NCBI GenBank assembly: GCA_025618425.1 | Contig: CM046844.1 | Coordinates: 9,591,558 to 9,655,557 of the forward strand | Direction: 5' to 3' | DNA: 64,000 nucleotides | Origin: Heliocidaris tuberculata | Lineage: Eukaryota > Echinodermata > Echinoidea > Camarodonta > Echinometridae | In this document: piece by piece, positions 13,662 through 25,019 of the stretch | Layout: each line of letters opens with the position of its first letter | How positions within the stretch are numbered: the first letter of the stretch is position 1 | Made by a program: the position numbers and the translations under genes | Notes under the pieces: generated by a model | Told to the model about the DNA's origin: nothing | What the model saw: the letters and a program-made list of their open reading frames with translations, nothing else | Databases searched by the model: none

Positions 13662-14369
13662 GGGCCCTGTTTCATAAAGCTTATTATCAATAACAACTGC
13701 CACATATCTATGACAAATTTGCTCTCAGCCAATCAGATGCAAGTATTTCGGTAGCTTATAACTGTTATTGTAACTTGTCATAGGCCCTGTTCAGGCGCTT
13801 TTTGGAAGTGAACCGTGCCGCAGCATACCGTGCCGACCCGTGCCGCCCTGTGCCGCGCCAAAGCGTACCGTGCCAGGGTGGTTAAAAAGCGAGTGTTCAG
13901 GCACTTTATTGGGAAGCATACCTCGGAGGTACATATTCAGTACGCTTCACGCTCGAATCTGGGGGGATGATACATTACGGAGCAACTGGGGTCAAAGGTG
14001 AGGAATTTCGCATGCTATTCAACACAACTATCGTGCCCTGGGCTCGGCTGATATCATGCTAAATCGAGCTCTCGATCACTGCACTACACTGTGAATTTGC
14101 TAATAAACTCATGCAGTACGTGAATGAATAACATGCAATTTAGCGCGCTCGTTGAATTACCACTTCAGGTACGGTACGGTTTGCATTCAGGTGCTCATCG
14201 AAGCACGGTACGATTCGCTTTGGCACGCTTTGGCACGCTTCTGGAGCGGTACGGTATGGGTATTGTTCATTTTAGAGCATTCAGGCGCCTCCTCTGGCAT
14301 GGGTACGGTACGCTTTAAAAGAGCGCTTGAACAGGGCCATGGATATCAAATTTTTTTGAAACAGGGCCC
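13662..14369. mobile_element. MITE with GGGCCCTGTTTCA ends, interrupted by another element
   Basis: The ends are GGGCCCTGTTTCATAAAGCT (13662) and TTTGAAACAGGGCCC (to 14369). The left arm contains the family core GCTCTCAGCCAATCAGATGC. A second element with different ends (13783-14338) sits inside. Without it the outer element would be about 150 bp, the usual size of this family here (compare 47659-48096). Confidence 0.7.
13783..14338. mobile_element. Nested GC-rich MITE with GTACGGTACG repeats
   Basis: The 556-bp element begins GGCCCTGTTCAGGCGCTTTT and ends with the inverse AAAAGAGCGCTTGAACAGGGCC-type sequence. Inside both ends are many copies of CCGTGCC / GGTACGGTACG / GGCACGCTTTGG. Such subterminal repeats are typical transposase-binding arrays in some DNA transposons. 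No transposase is encoded, and I could not see a convincing target duplication. Confidence 0.7.
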
Positions 14370-14509
14370 AGGGAAGCGTTTCATCAAGCGTTTTGTCAGT
14401 GATTTTTACCGACAACTGTTTCTAAGCTACTGAAATCCTTACATCTGATTGGCTGAGAGCAAATTTGTCAGTAAAAATCACTGACAAAATGCTTGATGAA
14501 ATGCTCCCT
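14370..14509. mobile_element. Palindromic MITE with AGGGAAGCGTTTCATCAAGC ends
   Basis: The 140-bp element has long inverted arms, left GTCAGTGATTTTTAC and right GTAAAAATCACTGAC, with CATCTGATTGGCTGAGAGCA in the core. It abuts the preceding element directly. It is related to the tandem copies at 47659-48096. Confidence 0.75.
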
Positions 14510-14586
14510 TGGAGTGGAAGGTCCTCAGATAACTACATAAATGTCTACTGAGAGCCAGAAGGATCTAATTCATAAACTTTAATATA

Positions 14587-14752
14587 CTATTAATACATGA
14601 TTGGGAGTGCGTTAGTGCAATCTGGCAACACAAAGGTTTTTATCGCGGTGTACTAAAGCACGAGGCGTAGCCGAGTGTGTTAGACACCACGATAAAAACC
14701 TGCATGTTGCTGGATCGCACTAACGCACGAACTCACAACCATGTATTAATAG
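14587..14752. repeat. 166-bp imperfect hairpin element
   Basis: The arms are CTATTAATACATG...GTGCGTTAGTGC...AGGTTTTTATCG and their inverse, ending CGCACTAACGCAC...CATGTATTAATAG. The central ~30 bases contain GCACGAGGCGTAGCCGAG. Almost the whole unit can pair with itself. Confidence 0.75.
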
Positions 14753-16683
14753 TTTTATAAAACGGGTCTACAATCTTAGTATTTTCTTACAATCTTAGTG
14801 TTTGATCTGGATTAGCCGTGCGTTAGTCCCCTCTACGTGCATTAGTACTTTTTTTTTGCACGGTCACGTGGTGTTATTTGACCAATCAGGATGGCTACAT
14901 TCTTGAACCTGTTTTATAATACAGAGTAACGCACTTCTAGCTCTCAATAGGCAAATTAATCATTTTGGCCTTACATACCTCAAACTTCTAAGGGTTTGTC
15001 AGGATGCCCTCCAGCATAGCAACAAGTCATGCAGAAAGTTTGTGCTACGTGTAGGCCTTCAGAAAGACTTAGGAAATTTTATTTTGATATTGGAGAGGTG
15101 AAGTGTTTCATTTGATTAATTGGTAGATCATTTTGTGCCACTGGGCAAGCAACAAACAAATTCTACATTGAAACAACCTGGACATGAGATGATTCAGTAG
15201 GCCTACTCATTTTGATTTAATTTGCCATATAACAACATACCCCAAGAATAGGAGATAATGTACACAATGTGTTTGGGATTGCCGGGATTATGATAATCAT
15301 AATGTATCAAAATACTAACTTGTTAACCTCTGTATATTAAACAAAAAAATCATAATCATTTCCAATTAACAGTACCTTAGCTAGGCACATGTATGGTTCA
15401 TCTTTATTTGCAAAAAAAATAATTAAGAAATAAAAAATTATCAGAGGATGTAATGTCTAGACAACTGTACTGGTCAACAGAAGAATGAAGGTCAGAGGAA
15501 TGTCCTAAACAGACATGACATGGCTATCACAGGCATGGTAAGAATTAGCCCTAACCTTGCATTAGGATAGTTAGTAGTTTCAGGTCGGAAGGAAAAGAAC
15601 AAATACTGAGAACCAAATACAAGAACTAATTCAGGTAGATGTCAAGGGTCAACACAAGCCATCCCTGCCCCCTCCCTCATCTAGAATGTTCGTCCAAAAT
15701 GATTTCCAAGTAATATTTCTGAGAAACAGCTCCCAGTTTTTAGTATGCAACATGATATGAATGAAGTCAGTAGTTTTTATCTTGCTTTTCTCATATTACA
15801 AGAAGGAAAATTGAAATGAAACAATAGTCGGGTTCACACGAAGGGAGCTAAACTTTAAGTTTTGCTTGTAGTTTCAAAACTTTAAGTTATCTTGCAGTTA
15901 TATTATAGTTTCAGACCGTATGAACAGACTCATAGTTTCAAAATGTTGAATTTACTTGTAGTTCCAGAACCACAAGTGAGCGTTAACGCCGAAAACACGA
16001 GCAGCGGGTGGTCCTCGGTCGTAGTTATGGACCGTGTGTGGACAGAATAAACTTAAGTTTAGGAATCTTGTTGTTAACGATGAACTGTCTGCTCATGTTA
16101 ACTGACTAACGCTTTACTTGTAGTCTGAGAACAACGAGTGTCGTTGTTATGGCCCGGGTGAACCCTCGTCATTGTCAGTGAGCCGTAGTTACGTTATCTT
16201 AAATTTTCGCTAACTTTAAGTTTTGAAACTACAAGTCCCCTATCTGATAAACTTTCTTTTTCAATGATGATTGACTTGATGTTTTTCCCTTTTTTGGTTG
16301 CCTTTCAGCCAATAGAATTGAAATTATGTCAAGACATCACAAATTCCCTATTCCCCTTAAAGCTCAAATTGCAATTTGGCAAAGTTGTCCAAGTTTAGGT
16401 CATATGATGTCAGCTATATCCCTTTTAAGCTGTAGAAGTAAACAGACCTCCAGACAGACAAGGTTTGGATATCACTGAACCATGGTCCATCTCAAACTTG
16501 ACTGTTGATTCAGTCAAGCAGTCAGGATCACACTGTTTGATAAGCGTTTTACCAACTCAAACAAGGCAGGTCATTTTTTAAACGTTCCCAGGGAGAGCTT
16601 GACCATTTCATATTGGAAAAACTATCTGTCATCAAAGTGAATGATATTTGGTATAGCGGCTATAGCCTCATGATAAAGTAAAA

Positions 16684-17213
16684 TTAAAGGGAAATCTAAC
16701 CTTATTGGCAAGTTGTGCTGAAACAAAGTCAGAAAAATAAGAGAATGAGATTGGAGAAAGTTTGAACAAAATAGGACAAGCAATAAGAAAGTTATGAATT
16801 TTTAAAAGTTGCAATCACTATACATTGGTAATGTCATTGTGATGAAGAGGCTCTAACACATAAAATGACTAAAATGTCATTTTTAAAAAAGTATTAATTC
16901 AGTAGGACCTGTAAAGATATGCTGTCTACATGTACGTTATCGTGAGTACTGCCCAAAGGGAAAAGGCTTATAGGAGAAAATAAGAAATGAATGTTTTTGT
17001 GTACAACAAACAGGAGAGTCGACCGTAAATACATCACAATCTATTCACCAAATGGCCGATTTGAGATTTGCATAGATTTAGTGATTCACATTTTTCAAAC
17101 CTTCTCAACTTTCTTGTCCTTTGTCTGAATTCTTTCACCAACCTGTTTGAATGTTTCTCTTATTTTTCTGCCTTCACAAAAATCAAGTTATCACAAAGGT
17201 GGGATTGCCACAT
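16684..17213. mobile_element. Palindromic MITE, TTAAAGGG family, degraded copy
   Basis: It begins TTAAAGGGAAATCTAACCTT and shares with 43221-43817 the words GACAAGCAATAAGAAAGTTA and TGACTAAAATGTCA. The right end (ACAAAGGTGGGATTGCCA) is a worn inverse of the left. Confidence 0.55.
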
Positions 17214-19798
17214 TTTGATACTATGCCATGATTTTTATCATGTAAAAGGGCCATTTGAGGGACAGAAACTTTTTTTTAAAAATCCAAATGCTTGAAGAGG
17301 GAAACATAGATGTCAATCAGTGCATTGTAAACAGTAGTAGTGGGCAGACAGATTGACCAGACTTTGGAGTAATCTTTTTATTGGGGTCATTATACCAGTT
17401 TGTTGACCCCCACTGAATACACACTCCTCATTTCAGTTTTACCCACTTCACTAGAAGTTAGGGTCAATATGATTTGGTATGATGGTTCAAATATGCTACA
17501 GGCAGAATTCAAATTGCTCATTTATGGTTTTGAAGAAAAAAGAAAAATCTTCCGGAGTGATATGTGTTCGTAAATCATTGCAATGTTTGATTTCTCAAAT
17601 GTTAAAACAAACCAAAAAATTGTGGATAATCTTCTTAACAGAGGCAAAGAGGGGGGGGGGGGGGGGGGTACTTAAAGTTGAGAGGGAGAGGGAGTGAAAG
17701 AGAGATAATGGGGGAGCAAGGGAGGGTAGGGGGAAGAGAAGGGGAGAGGAGATGGAGGGAGAGAGCTAATATGAGGCTTATAATTTTGTACTACTTGCTA
17801 AATATATCTTTGGGTTCTTGTGACATGTTGATTTGCCATTAAAGACCGTTAAAGAAAAATAGTATCATATGGGATTTAAGATTCTTCTAGCAAAGGTTTT
17901 TTTTTTTCCTTGCAAAATGATTCTTTATAAGGAACATCATCATTTTTCATGGCCATGCACTGTATTCTTGAAACTCATTTGATATAAAATTCTTGTTTTT
18001 CACAAAGTCTTAATTACAAGCATCCTTAATTAGCTAAGCCATGTTCCAAGAAAGAATGTTTACAAGGTACAGGAAGTCACTTTCATTATTCCTATTCCAA
18101 ATAAATCCCATTTCCTGTTTTTTGATTCTTGACTGGTCTTGCAGTTGCAAAAAAGCTTTTAACAAATTAATATCATGCCAAGTTGATATATTAATCATGT
18201 TCTGCTGGACTAGTCAGTGATATTGTATTTTGTTCAACCCACTGTCTATTCCTGGATAGAATATGAAAGGTGCAAAAGCATGGATTTTTTTTTCCAGGGG
18301 AGGGGGGGGGGGGGGGCATTTGTTCTATGAATTTGTTCAAGTCAATTCATATGTGATTCATCAAACATGAGTAAGAAAGTGGAAATGTTAAGTTCTGTTC
18401 AAAAAAGTTTTTTTTAGTAAAAAGAAACATGAAACATATATAATCTCGTCAACTTCATTTTTAACAAAACTTTTTTACTGTGATGAATATTTAGACTCAT
18501 TATCCTTTCAAGATTATGTATAAAAAAAATTATTCTCAATTTCTTATACTCTGCATGTACTTGTTACCGTTCACTTCACATTTGTCTACATGTAGGCCTT
18601 TTGCTTAGTAAGGGCACCGAACTCCTTCAGTACGTGACTGTGCAGAATAAAGAATAAAAGTCCACAAAGGCCATTGATTTGCGGCAAATACTGATTGACC
18701 AAAGTTCGATTTGCCATGACAATAGAGCAACTATGACTCACCAGCGTGCAGATGTTTGTTTAAATTGGAATAAATGGAATATGAATTTTTTTTCAGGATA
18801 ATGAGTGGATTCGCAATAGTGCTTGGCAAGTCAAGTAGAGGTTAAATCCTTGTAAGAAAGAATGATCGTCATGGTGGATTGGGTCTCAATGGTAGAGCGA
18901 AAGGCGTGACTTACAAAGTAATAGTTCCGATTGTGAGGTATCTATTATTCTCTCATGATGAAGTGTGTCGCTGGAGGCGTAAAGTTGAGTTTTGGAGTGA
19001 AAGCCCTTTTGAGGAATATGTGGGATTTTATAAAGTATGAATTAATGCTTTATTTTATTTTGTAGGGTGTAAATTGTGTTGAATTACAATTATAAATGTA
19101 CATGGAAGAACATAAAATGTGATAATCATTCTAAGCCATTATTGTGAAGCTACTGAATCATCTTACTAGATACAAAAGTATATCTGTTTAATTCTCTTTC
19201 TTTCTAGACTCTTTCAATCTTTCATTTTCATTTTAAAATTATGTGGAGAGGTGAATTGATACATTATTATTTGCAACTTTCAGTATCTGCAAAATAGATT
19301 CTGAACAAAATGTTGTTTATTTCTTTTTGTGTCTCTGTGTTCCTAACCTGGTACTAGGCATTTTGTATGAAAGGCTTGGTGTGTCATCCGTTAGTATTTT
19401 GGTTCCAGAATAAATGGTATCACCATCAAAAGGTGACAAAGAAACTGTATATATTTCACGGAACCAAGAAAGAAAATAACGATGATAACACTACTTGGCT
19501 CCTTCTCCTATTGCCTTTGTTAGTTTCTTTCACACCCGGCGATTCCATCAGGTGACGATACCGCAGAGTGGTCATTACGTGAGGCGTGAATTCGCTTATG
19601 ACCGACCGACCACCTGGGGGTTTGGTGATTCGTAAATGATACATCTCGTTTGAGATGCTGATTACTGTGAGGATCTGGTTTTGTGATTGAGTTTGACCAG
19701 GCTATTGGACTCAACTTGTTTTGAGTGTGTTTTAGATACTAGAGTTGTTTTTCCAGCACTGAAAAGAGAGCGAGATCTAGAGAAAAAGTGAAAGAGAC

Positions 19799-19831
<33 letters not shown>

Positions 19832-20939
19832 GAGAGAGAGAAAATCTATTTGTGTAGTAATGCTGATATATACATGTAAACAATAATTAATTTACTGACA
19901 TATGAGTCTGACATATATTTTTTGACCATTCAAACAAAGTGAATGATTTTGAACACTGGGGGGGGGGGGGGGGGAGAGAAAATGAGAAATTAGTGAGAAG
20001 ATGAGGAGTGTAAGAACAAAAGTTGATTGCAGGGTCTAAATGGTATAAGAAGATGATGGGAAAGAGATAAGTATTAGTTTAAAATTGTGCAGAAGGAGAA
20101 TATCCCCTTGGTAATATCCTTGCACAATGACCTTCAAAATGAGTCCATCATTGAAACAGACAAGCCTAACAACAGTCCAAACCAGAAATATCACATATAG
20201 GAGGAAATGTATCCCTGAATTATCCCAAGGCAGTTCAACAATAACTTCATGTACATCTTAAACCTAATCAACAAATCAATGTACCTTGGATAGGTCAGCT
20301 GCTTTTATTAGTGTCCTCATATTCATCTTAAAGTTGGACATCCCAATTAGTGTCACAAAAATAACGTGGTATGACCAGGGAACTGTATAATTCCCTGATG
20401 TGACCTACAGAAGTGACAGTATCATGGACATGTAGCCTGGGATAATCTTTGATTTTTGTTTTAAACCTCGGCCATTATGAAATCTTTCACTATGTCACTT
20501 AACTGTCTCCTACATTGTATGATTGAAAGTGGAAGGAAAGTGTCGTCTTTCCTTTTCTGAAATGTTTCATTTTCACCTTGCATCTTGATCGAAGTTATAT
20601 TTAGGACAAAGAAATTATCTCTTTCGGTTTAAACTTTGGCAGGTATAGGTCACATTAGATCACAGCAGCTATTCATTTCTGATATCTTCACTGATATTCT
20701 TTCACTTTATAACCAAACTGGTAATTTCCTCTTGACATGATTTCTTGGGTCTGTTTCTATTTTTCATTAGGAGCTAATAGGAGCTAACACCAATGGATAT
20801 TAGAATTTTGGGTGATCTGATGACCCTGTAATGTTGATTTGAGATTTCTACTGCATAACCACATTTTTTTTATTAATGCAAACAAACTTCTGTAAATTTC
20901 CTGAGAAGTCCATAAAGTTACATACTGCACAATAGCTGT

Positions 20940-21235
20940 CATTAATAATAATAAGGATAGTATTGGATATTTTTATAGCGCTCATATCCACCGCGTAGTA
21001 AGGTCCTCAAGGCGCTCCAATATTACCCTGGCTCTAGCTAGGCTGCTGAATTCAGTGCTCACAGCATTCAAGGAATTCCTTCCTACCGGTACCCATTTAA
21101 CACCAGGGTTGAGAGTGGCAAATGTAGATTAATGTCTTGCCAAAGAACACTAGTGTCATGCCGGGGTTCAAACCTACGACCTTCACATCTCAAGTCAAGT
21201 GTTTAAACCACTTGACTACAACACCTCTAATGACT
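20940..21235 (-). repeat. tRNA-derived SINE
   Basis: In minus orientation the head carries an A-box TAGTCAAGTGG (21218-21208) and a B-box GGTTTGAACCC (21174-21164), spaced as in tRNA promoters. A body follows with GGCGCTATAAAAATATCCAA, then a 3' tail of ATTATTATTAAT. This is the usual SINE layout; a functional tRNA gene is unlikely because no cloverleaf stems are evident. Confidence 0.65.
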
Positions 21236-21315
21236 TCACCAAAGTGTTGTGTTGTGAAAGTTTCTGATTTTACATTCCTATCTTTTCTTAATCATTCAGT
21301 GCAAAGACCTTTCAG

Positions 21316-21453
21316 GGGGGCGTTTCATGAAAGGACTTGTCAGATATTTTATCCAACAAATTTGCTCTCAGCCAAACAGATGCAAGGATTTCAGTAGCTT
21401 ATAACAGTTGTCGGATAAAATATCCGACAACTTCCTTTCATGAAACGCTCCCC
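21316..21453. mobile_element. Palindromic MITE with CGTTTCATGAAAGG ends
   Basis: The 138-bp element has inverted ends GGGGGCGTTTCATGAAAGG and CCTTTCATGAAACGCTCCCC and inner arms GATATTTTATCC / GGATAAAATATC. It has the core GCTCTCAGCCAAACAGATGC of the GGGCCCTGTTTCAT family. Confidence 0.75.
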
Positions 21454-21620
21454 AGAAAGTGTTCATTTCTACATGATTATTCCATAGAACTTGATAGTCT
21501 GTCGTATGGAGGGGTGTAGAAATTGGAAGATATAATGAAATTTGATGGCTATTACAGGTGACCAGATTAATATATATGTATGTTCTTGTGAATTATTCAA
21601 GTATTTGTTATCTGTGAATT

Positions 21621-21995
21621 TTAAAGTGTACCAACCACCTGAAAAAAGAATTTGTATACCGCTATGAAGTATAAAATTAACCTTAAAGAACTTTATCTGA
21701 AATTTTATAGGTCAACAGTTTAGGAGTATGAAGGAAATAAAGGATAACATGAAGGTGCTCGCGCCGAACCGAGCCTCCGAGTTGGGTTCCGCGCGAGCCC
21801 TTATCTTGGCGAGCGCGTACGGGTGCGTCGAGTAGTCTACTCACGAGTGGCTTTTATGCTTATAGAGAGTATAATTACACTTGTAATATCTCTTTTTAGA
21901 AGTGATATTCAAAGCCCATATTTGGAATATAGTAGAATGACATGGAACCTCTAACATACAAAGTAAAATATTTTTTGGTGATTGGTACCCTTTAA
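21621..21995. mobile_element. Palindromic MITE with a CpG-rich core, upstream of a kinase exon
   Basis: The ends are TTAAAGTGTACCAACCACCT and GGTGATTGGTACCCTTTAA. The ~100-bp centre (about 21755-21850) is dense in CpG (for example GCTCGCGCCGAACCGAGCC), quite unlike its AT-rich arms. It ends 63 bp before the exon at 22059. Confidence 0.7.
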
Positions 21996-22058
21996 GTACA
22001 GTGGTGTGGTTTCATTTGATTATAGTTGAAATATATTTCTTATTTCTGTCATCCACAG

Positions 22059-22217
22059 ATCCCTGTTGCTGTGAAATGCCTGAGTCCAGACAAGCTGGCA
22101 ATGGACAAATGCCAGCAAGATTTTCTAAAAGAAGCTGCCATCATGCACTCACTCAATCACGAGCACCTAGTCAAGTTATACGGCGTCGTTCTAGAGGTCG
22201 ATAGCTCACTCATGTTG
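22059..22217 (+). CDS. Ack: ACK/TNK-family tyrosine kinase, exon: VAVK lysine and helix alpha-C
   Basis: This exon has 53 codons in phase 0 at both ends, with acceptor ATCCACAG and donor ATGTTG|GTAGGT. It encodes kinase subdomains II to IV. It has the ATP-anchoring Lys in IPVAVKCL (residue 6), the alpha-C Glu in DFLKEAAIMHSL (residue 25), and the strongly ACK-like stretch LNHEHLVKLYGVVLE. It joins the glycine-loop exon across an intron of about 18.4 kb. A 375-bp palindromic element ends 63 bp upstream of it. Two degraded copies of its 3' edge plus the intron start lie about 1.2 kb downstream (23436-23585). Confidence 0.95.
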
Positions 22218-23435
22218 GTAGGTATTCTGAAGATGGAGTTCACTCAGTGTGGGGAGAGGGGAAGGGGTACTCATTCTAGACTAGAATACTTTGAGGGATC
22301 GACGATAGCTGTAAGATAGTCACCGATGGCGGCGCTAAATTACTTTTGTTGTGACGCTTACTTCTGGTAGAAGTAGTTATGAGTTTTCCTGTTGATTAGC
22401 TGATGTGTTTTAGTCAATAATGAGTCTAAAATGCTTTTGAAAAGTGACTTAAACATTGATTTAAATCATACAAAAGTGTTTTTGTGGGTAAGGGGTTCCG
22501 ATGCAAAGCAACGATGTGCTGGTCAGAGGAAAATAAAAGTAGGACTGTATCGTGTCGTATGTAACAGTGATAGAAGTATACTGTAAGCGAAAAGACCGGA
22601 AGTAGACAACACAACTGAAAGTTCCCCCACAGCTCACGCAGTGTGAGTCAACCATTCATAAGCAAGCATTTCCATGTATAGAAATTTTATTATGTACTGG
22701 GAGCAGCAAGTGTGGGGGCACATGCCTCCGGGCAACAGTGTTGTACTTCACTTTTGTGCACCCTGACCCACTTGTTGTTCTCAATCCTTTTCCCAGCGTT
22801 CAAACTATCCCCCCCTTTAGCGGGGGAAGGGGGAGGGATCTTATCTTTTTTACGACCGAGCGTCCATACTATGTTCGAATCCCCCGCTAGCCGGCGGACA
22901 AATCAGGACTATCTGCATTGTCTCCACTTTTCGCGCATGCGCACTTATGATAAAAACAGATGCGAGATATCGGATTACGAGCCAAGGTCGCTCTCCCATC
23001 CAAAAACCCAACATGTTTGGGGGGAGGGGGGGAAACGGGGAGACGGAGAGAAGGCGAGCGTACACACTATGCGTTTGCCGGGGGATAGTCTGAACGCAGG
23101 GTTACATGTCCTTTTATATGATCTTTCGCATTCTTATTATGTACTTGTCTCTTGCCTTGATGTATTGTACCTGTGCTTATTTTTATGAATGGTAGAATAA
23201 ATAATAATAATAAATGATAAATATCTGTTGATGCCCTCTAGCTGCTAAATAGTTTTATTTATTGTTGATTCCTCAAATTGCATCCCTTACCGCATCCCTG
23301 ATATCTTTGACAGAATAAAACGCAATTGTCACTGGAGCACATGTCAGTGCAGCTTTTGGATATGGAGTTTGTACCGGATAGAGAGAGAGAGAGGGTAAGG
23401 GGGGAGGGTAGGGGGTTATCATTTTAATAGATACC

Positions 23436-23585
23436 CGCAGATAGAGCTCAGTCATATCAGTACTATTCAGTTGGTATGCTGAAGATGGAGTACATCTTGG
23501 GTCTGGTGTAGGGAAGGGGAGTGTCTGTAGAAATCCACAAGGTTAGCTCACTCCTGTTGCAAGGTATGCTGAAAATGATGACTAC
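23436..23585 (+). pseudogene. Two degraded copies of the 3' edge of kinase exon 22059-22217
   Basis: At 23470-23530, GTTGGTATGCTGAAGATGGA followed by a GTAGGGAAGGGG-type tail repeats the exon end and the first ~60 bases of the intron. At 23541-23585, GTTAGCTCACTCCTGTTG and then GGTATGCTGAA repeats it again; compare GATAGCTCACTCATGTTG at the real exon end. They lie about 1.25 kb from the source, are too short to encode anything, and differ at many positions. Confidence 0.65.
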
Positions 23586-23991
23586 TTCCATGATGAATTT
23601 TTTTTTTGTGGGGGGGGGGACAAAGGGACACAATCCAGGCATGCATTGACTGCCCACTTTTTTTTAGGTATCTGGGAGATGAGTTTATCAACCTGCATTA
23701 AGCCGTTAACTGTTCTGTATAACAGCTTCGGTGAGGACGCATTCATGTCATAATTAAATTTGAATTACTCCCACATTGTCATTACTCAATTGGCCTTCTG
23801 CCATGAGCAGTGTGTCATGTTCAATCAAGATACTGTTAAATAGTTCATTGTGTCCTTCGAGTTCATAAACATGTTGTTATTAACTCAGCTGAGAGAGAAG
23901 TGATGGGGAGGGAGGGAGGAAAGGGGGGGGGGGGAGAAGAGAGGTTGACTGATTACATAGAAACAGAAGAGGAGGGACAGGGGGAACAGTG

Positions 23992-24304
23992 TTAAGATCA
24001 AGTTGAGTTCTGGTCAGGAGATTGAATTGTGTAAAACACTGTCTCAAAACAATTGGGAAAGGTTGATTATTTAGCACGTAAGAATTGGTGTATGCTGAAT
24101 TTTGGAATCACCAAAATGATAAGAAATTGACTCATTCCTGCTGAGAGTCACATGCACTGCACACAAAAATGTGTATATGGGATTTGAAGAGCAATCCTTT
24201 TCAGGCGACATTGCTGCTATGATAATCTTCCAAACTAACATAAAAAGAATGAGAAAGCTCACAAACTATTTTTCACCTTTCCCAGAACTCAAGCTTCCCT
24301 TTAA
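23992..24304. mobile_element. TTAAAG-ended repeat, copy 1 of 2
   Basis: It begins TTAAGATCAAGTTGAGTTCT and ends AACTCAAGCTTCCCTTTAA. It aligns with 60396-60783 over most of its length (shared GAAAGCTCACAAA and TTGGAATCACCAAAATGA). A SacI-like word order is not implied; the match is by reading. Confidence 0.65.
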
Positions 24305-24878
24305 GTACAGGAACATTGGTCTTGAAACATACTACAGCATTTCATATGTCAATGTTTCTATACTTCTGCCCCAGTTGGCCATTCACTATCTTTCACTAAT
24401 TGCAACCTGCTACAGGTACCTCAAAGTAGATAGTGAAGAGACATGTGCAGATGTGTCAATAAACAGAATATTTGATAAACATTGAAACTGTTATGTCTCT
24501 TATGCATGAAGGGAAAAAAGGGGGAAGATAAATAAATATTAAAATTATGAAAAAAGACCAAAGTTCAATTTGATTTTAAAATCAAAATAAGGAAGAGAGA
24601 CAAGAAAGGAGCAGGGAAAGGGAAATATGCAGAGGTGACTGTTTACATTATAATGTCAAGGAAATGGCAAGAGGTTTATTTCATATGATATCACATATTT
24701 GAATCAAGATGCAGGAAGGAATATATGGGTGCATTAAAGACTGAGAAACAATTTGACAACAATAATAATAATAATGATAATGAATAAAATTGTTGAATGC
24801 ATAGGCCATATTACTCTCTGTGACGAGGGACGAGTTGATGTTGGACGAGTTGTAAAAAGAACGAGGCGAAGTCGTGAC

Positions 24879-25019
24879 ACCATCATCACCATCATCCAGC
24901 CGATGAACAAGGTACAAAAGAACGAGGCGAAGTCGTGGTCGTAGGTTTAGAAAAACTCTATTCTACCTCTTCGACGTCCATTTTACAACTCGTCCAACAT
25001 CAACTCGTCCCTCGTCACA
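24879..25019 (-). repeat. 3' LTR-like copy (element orientation)
   Basis: It starts TGTGACGAGG at 25019, directly after the GGAGGGGAG purine tract, and aligns over 141 bases with 27775-27915. The few differences include GATGAAC against GACGAAC and GGCGAAG against GGCAAAG. Beyond 24879 it runs into an inverted copy of its own first ~39 bases (24857-24819), so this end of the element is a hairpin. Confidence 0.75.

Larger units (their letters stand above)
3647..22058 (+). other. Intron of the kinase gene (~18.4 kb)
   Basis: It is bounded by GTAAGA and TCCACAG. From 3700 to about 12600 it is mostly unique-looking AT-rich sequence with simple repeats (GA and poly-G at 4707-4780; a CT tract at 8770-8925) and a 29-bp perfect palindrome at 10080. 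From 12661 onward it is packed with palindromic MITEs (12661, 13662-14369, 14370, 14587, 16684, 21316, 21621), fold-back-like repeats rich in ACTTTAAGTT (about 13110-13400 and 15830-16240), poly-G runs (17650, 18300, 19959), a (GA)n block at 19790-19845 and a SINE at 20940. No exon was recognised. Confidence 0.75.

Noticed and set aside
21155..21235. Possible tRNA gene from the A-box/B-box pair
   Set aside because: The arms needed for a cloverleaf are not evident and the box pair is joined to a SINE body and an ATT-rich tail.
22712..23188. 158-codon + frame
   Set aside because: No recognisable domain, GC-rich mixed composition with a Gly/Glu low-complexity stretch, and an AATAAT-type tail just after it. 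It may be part of a retroposon remnant but does not look like a gene.
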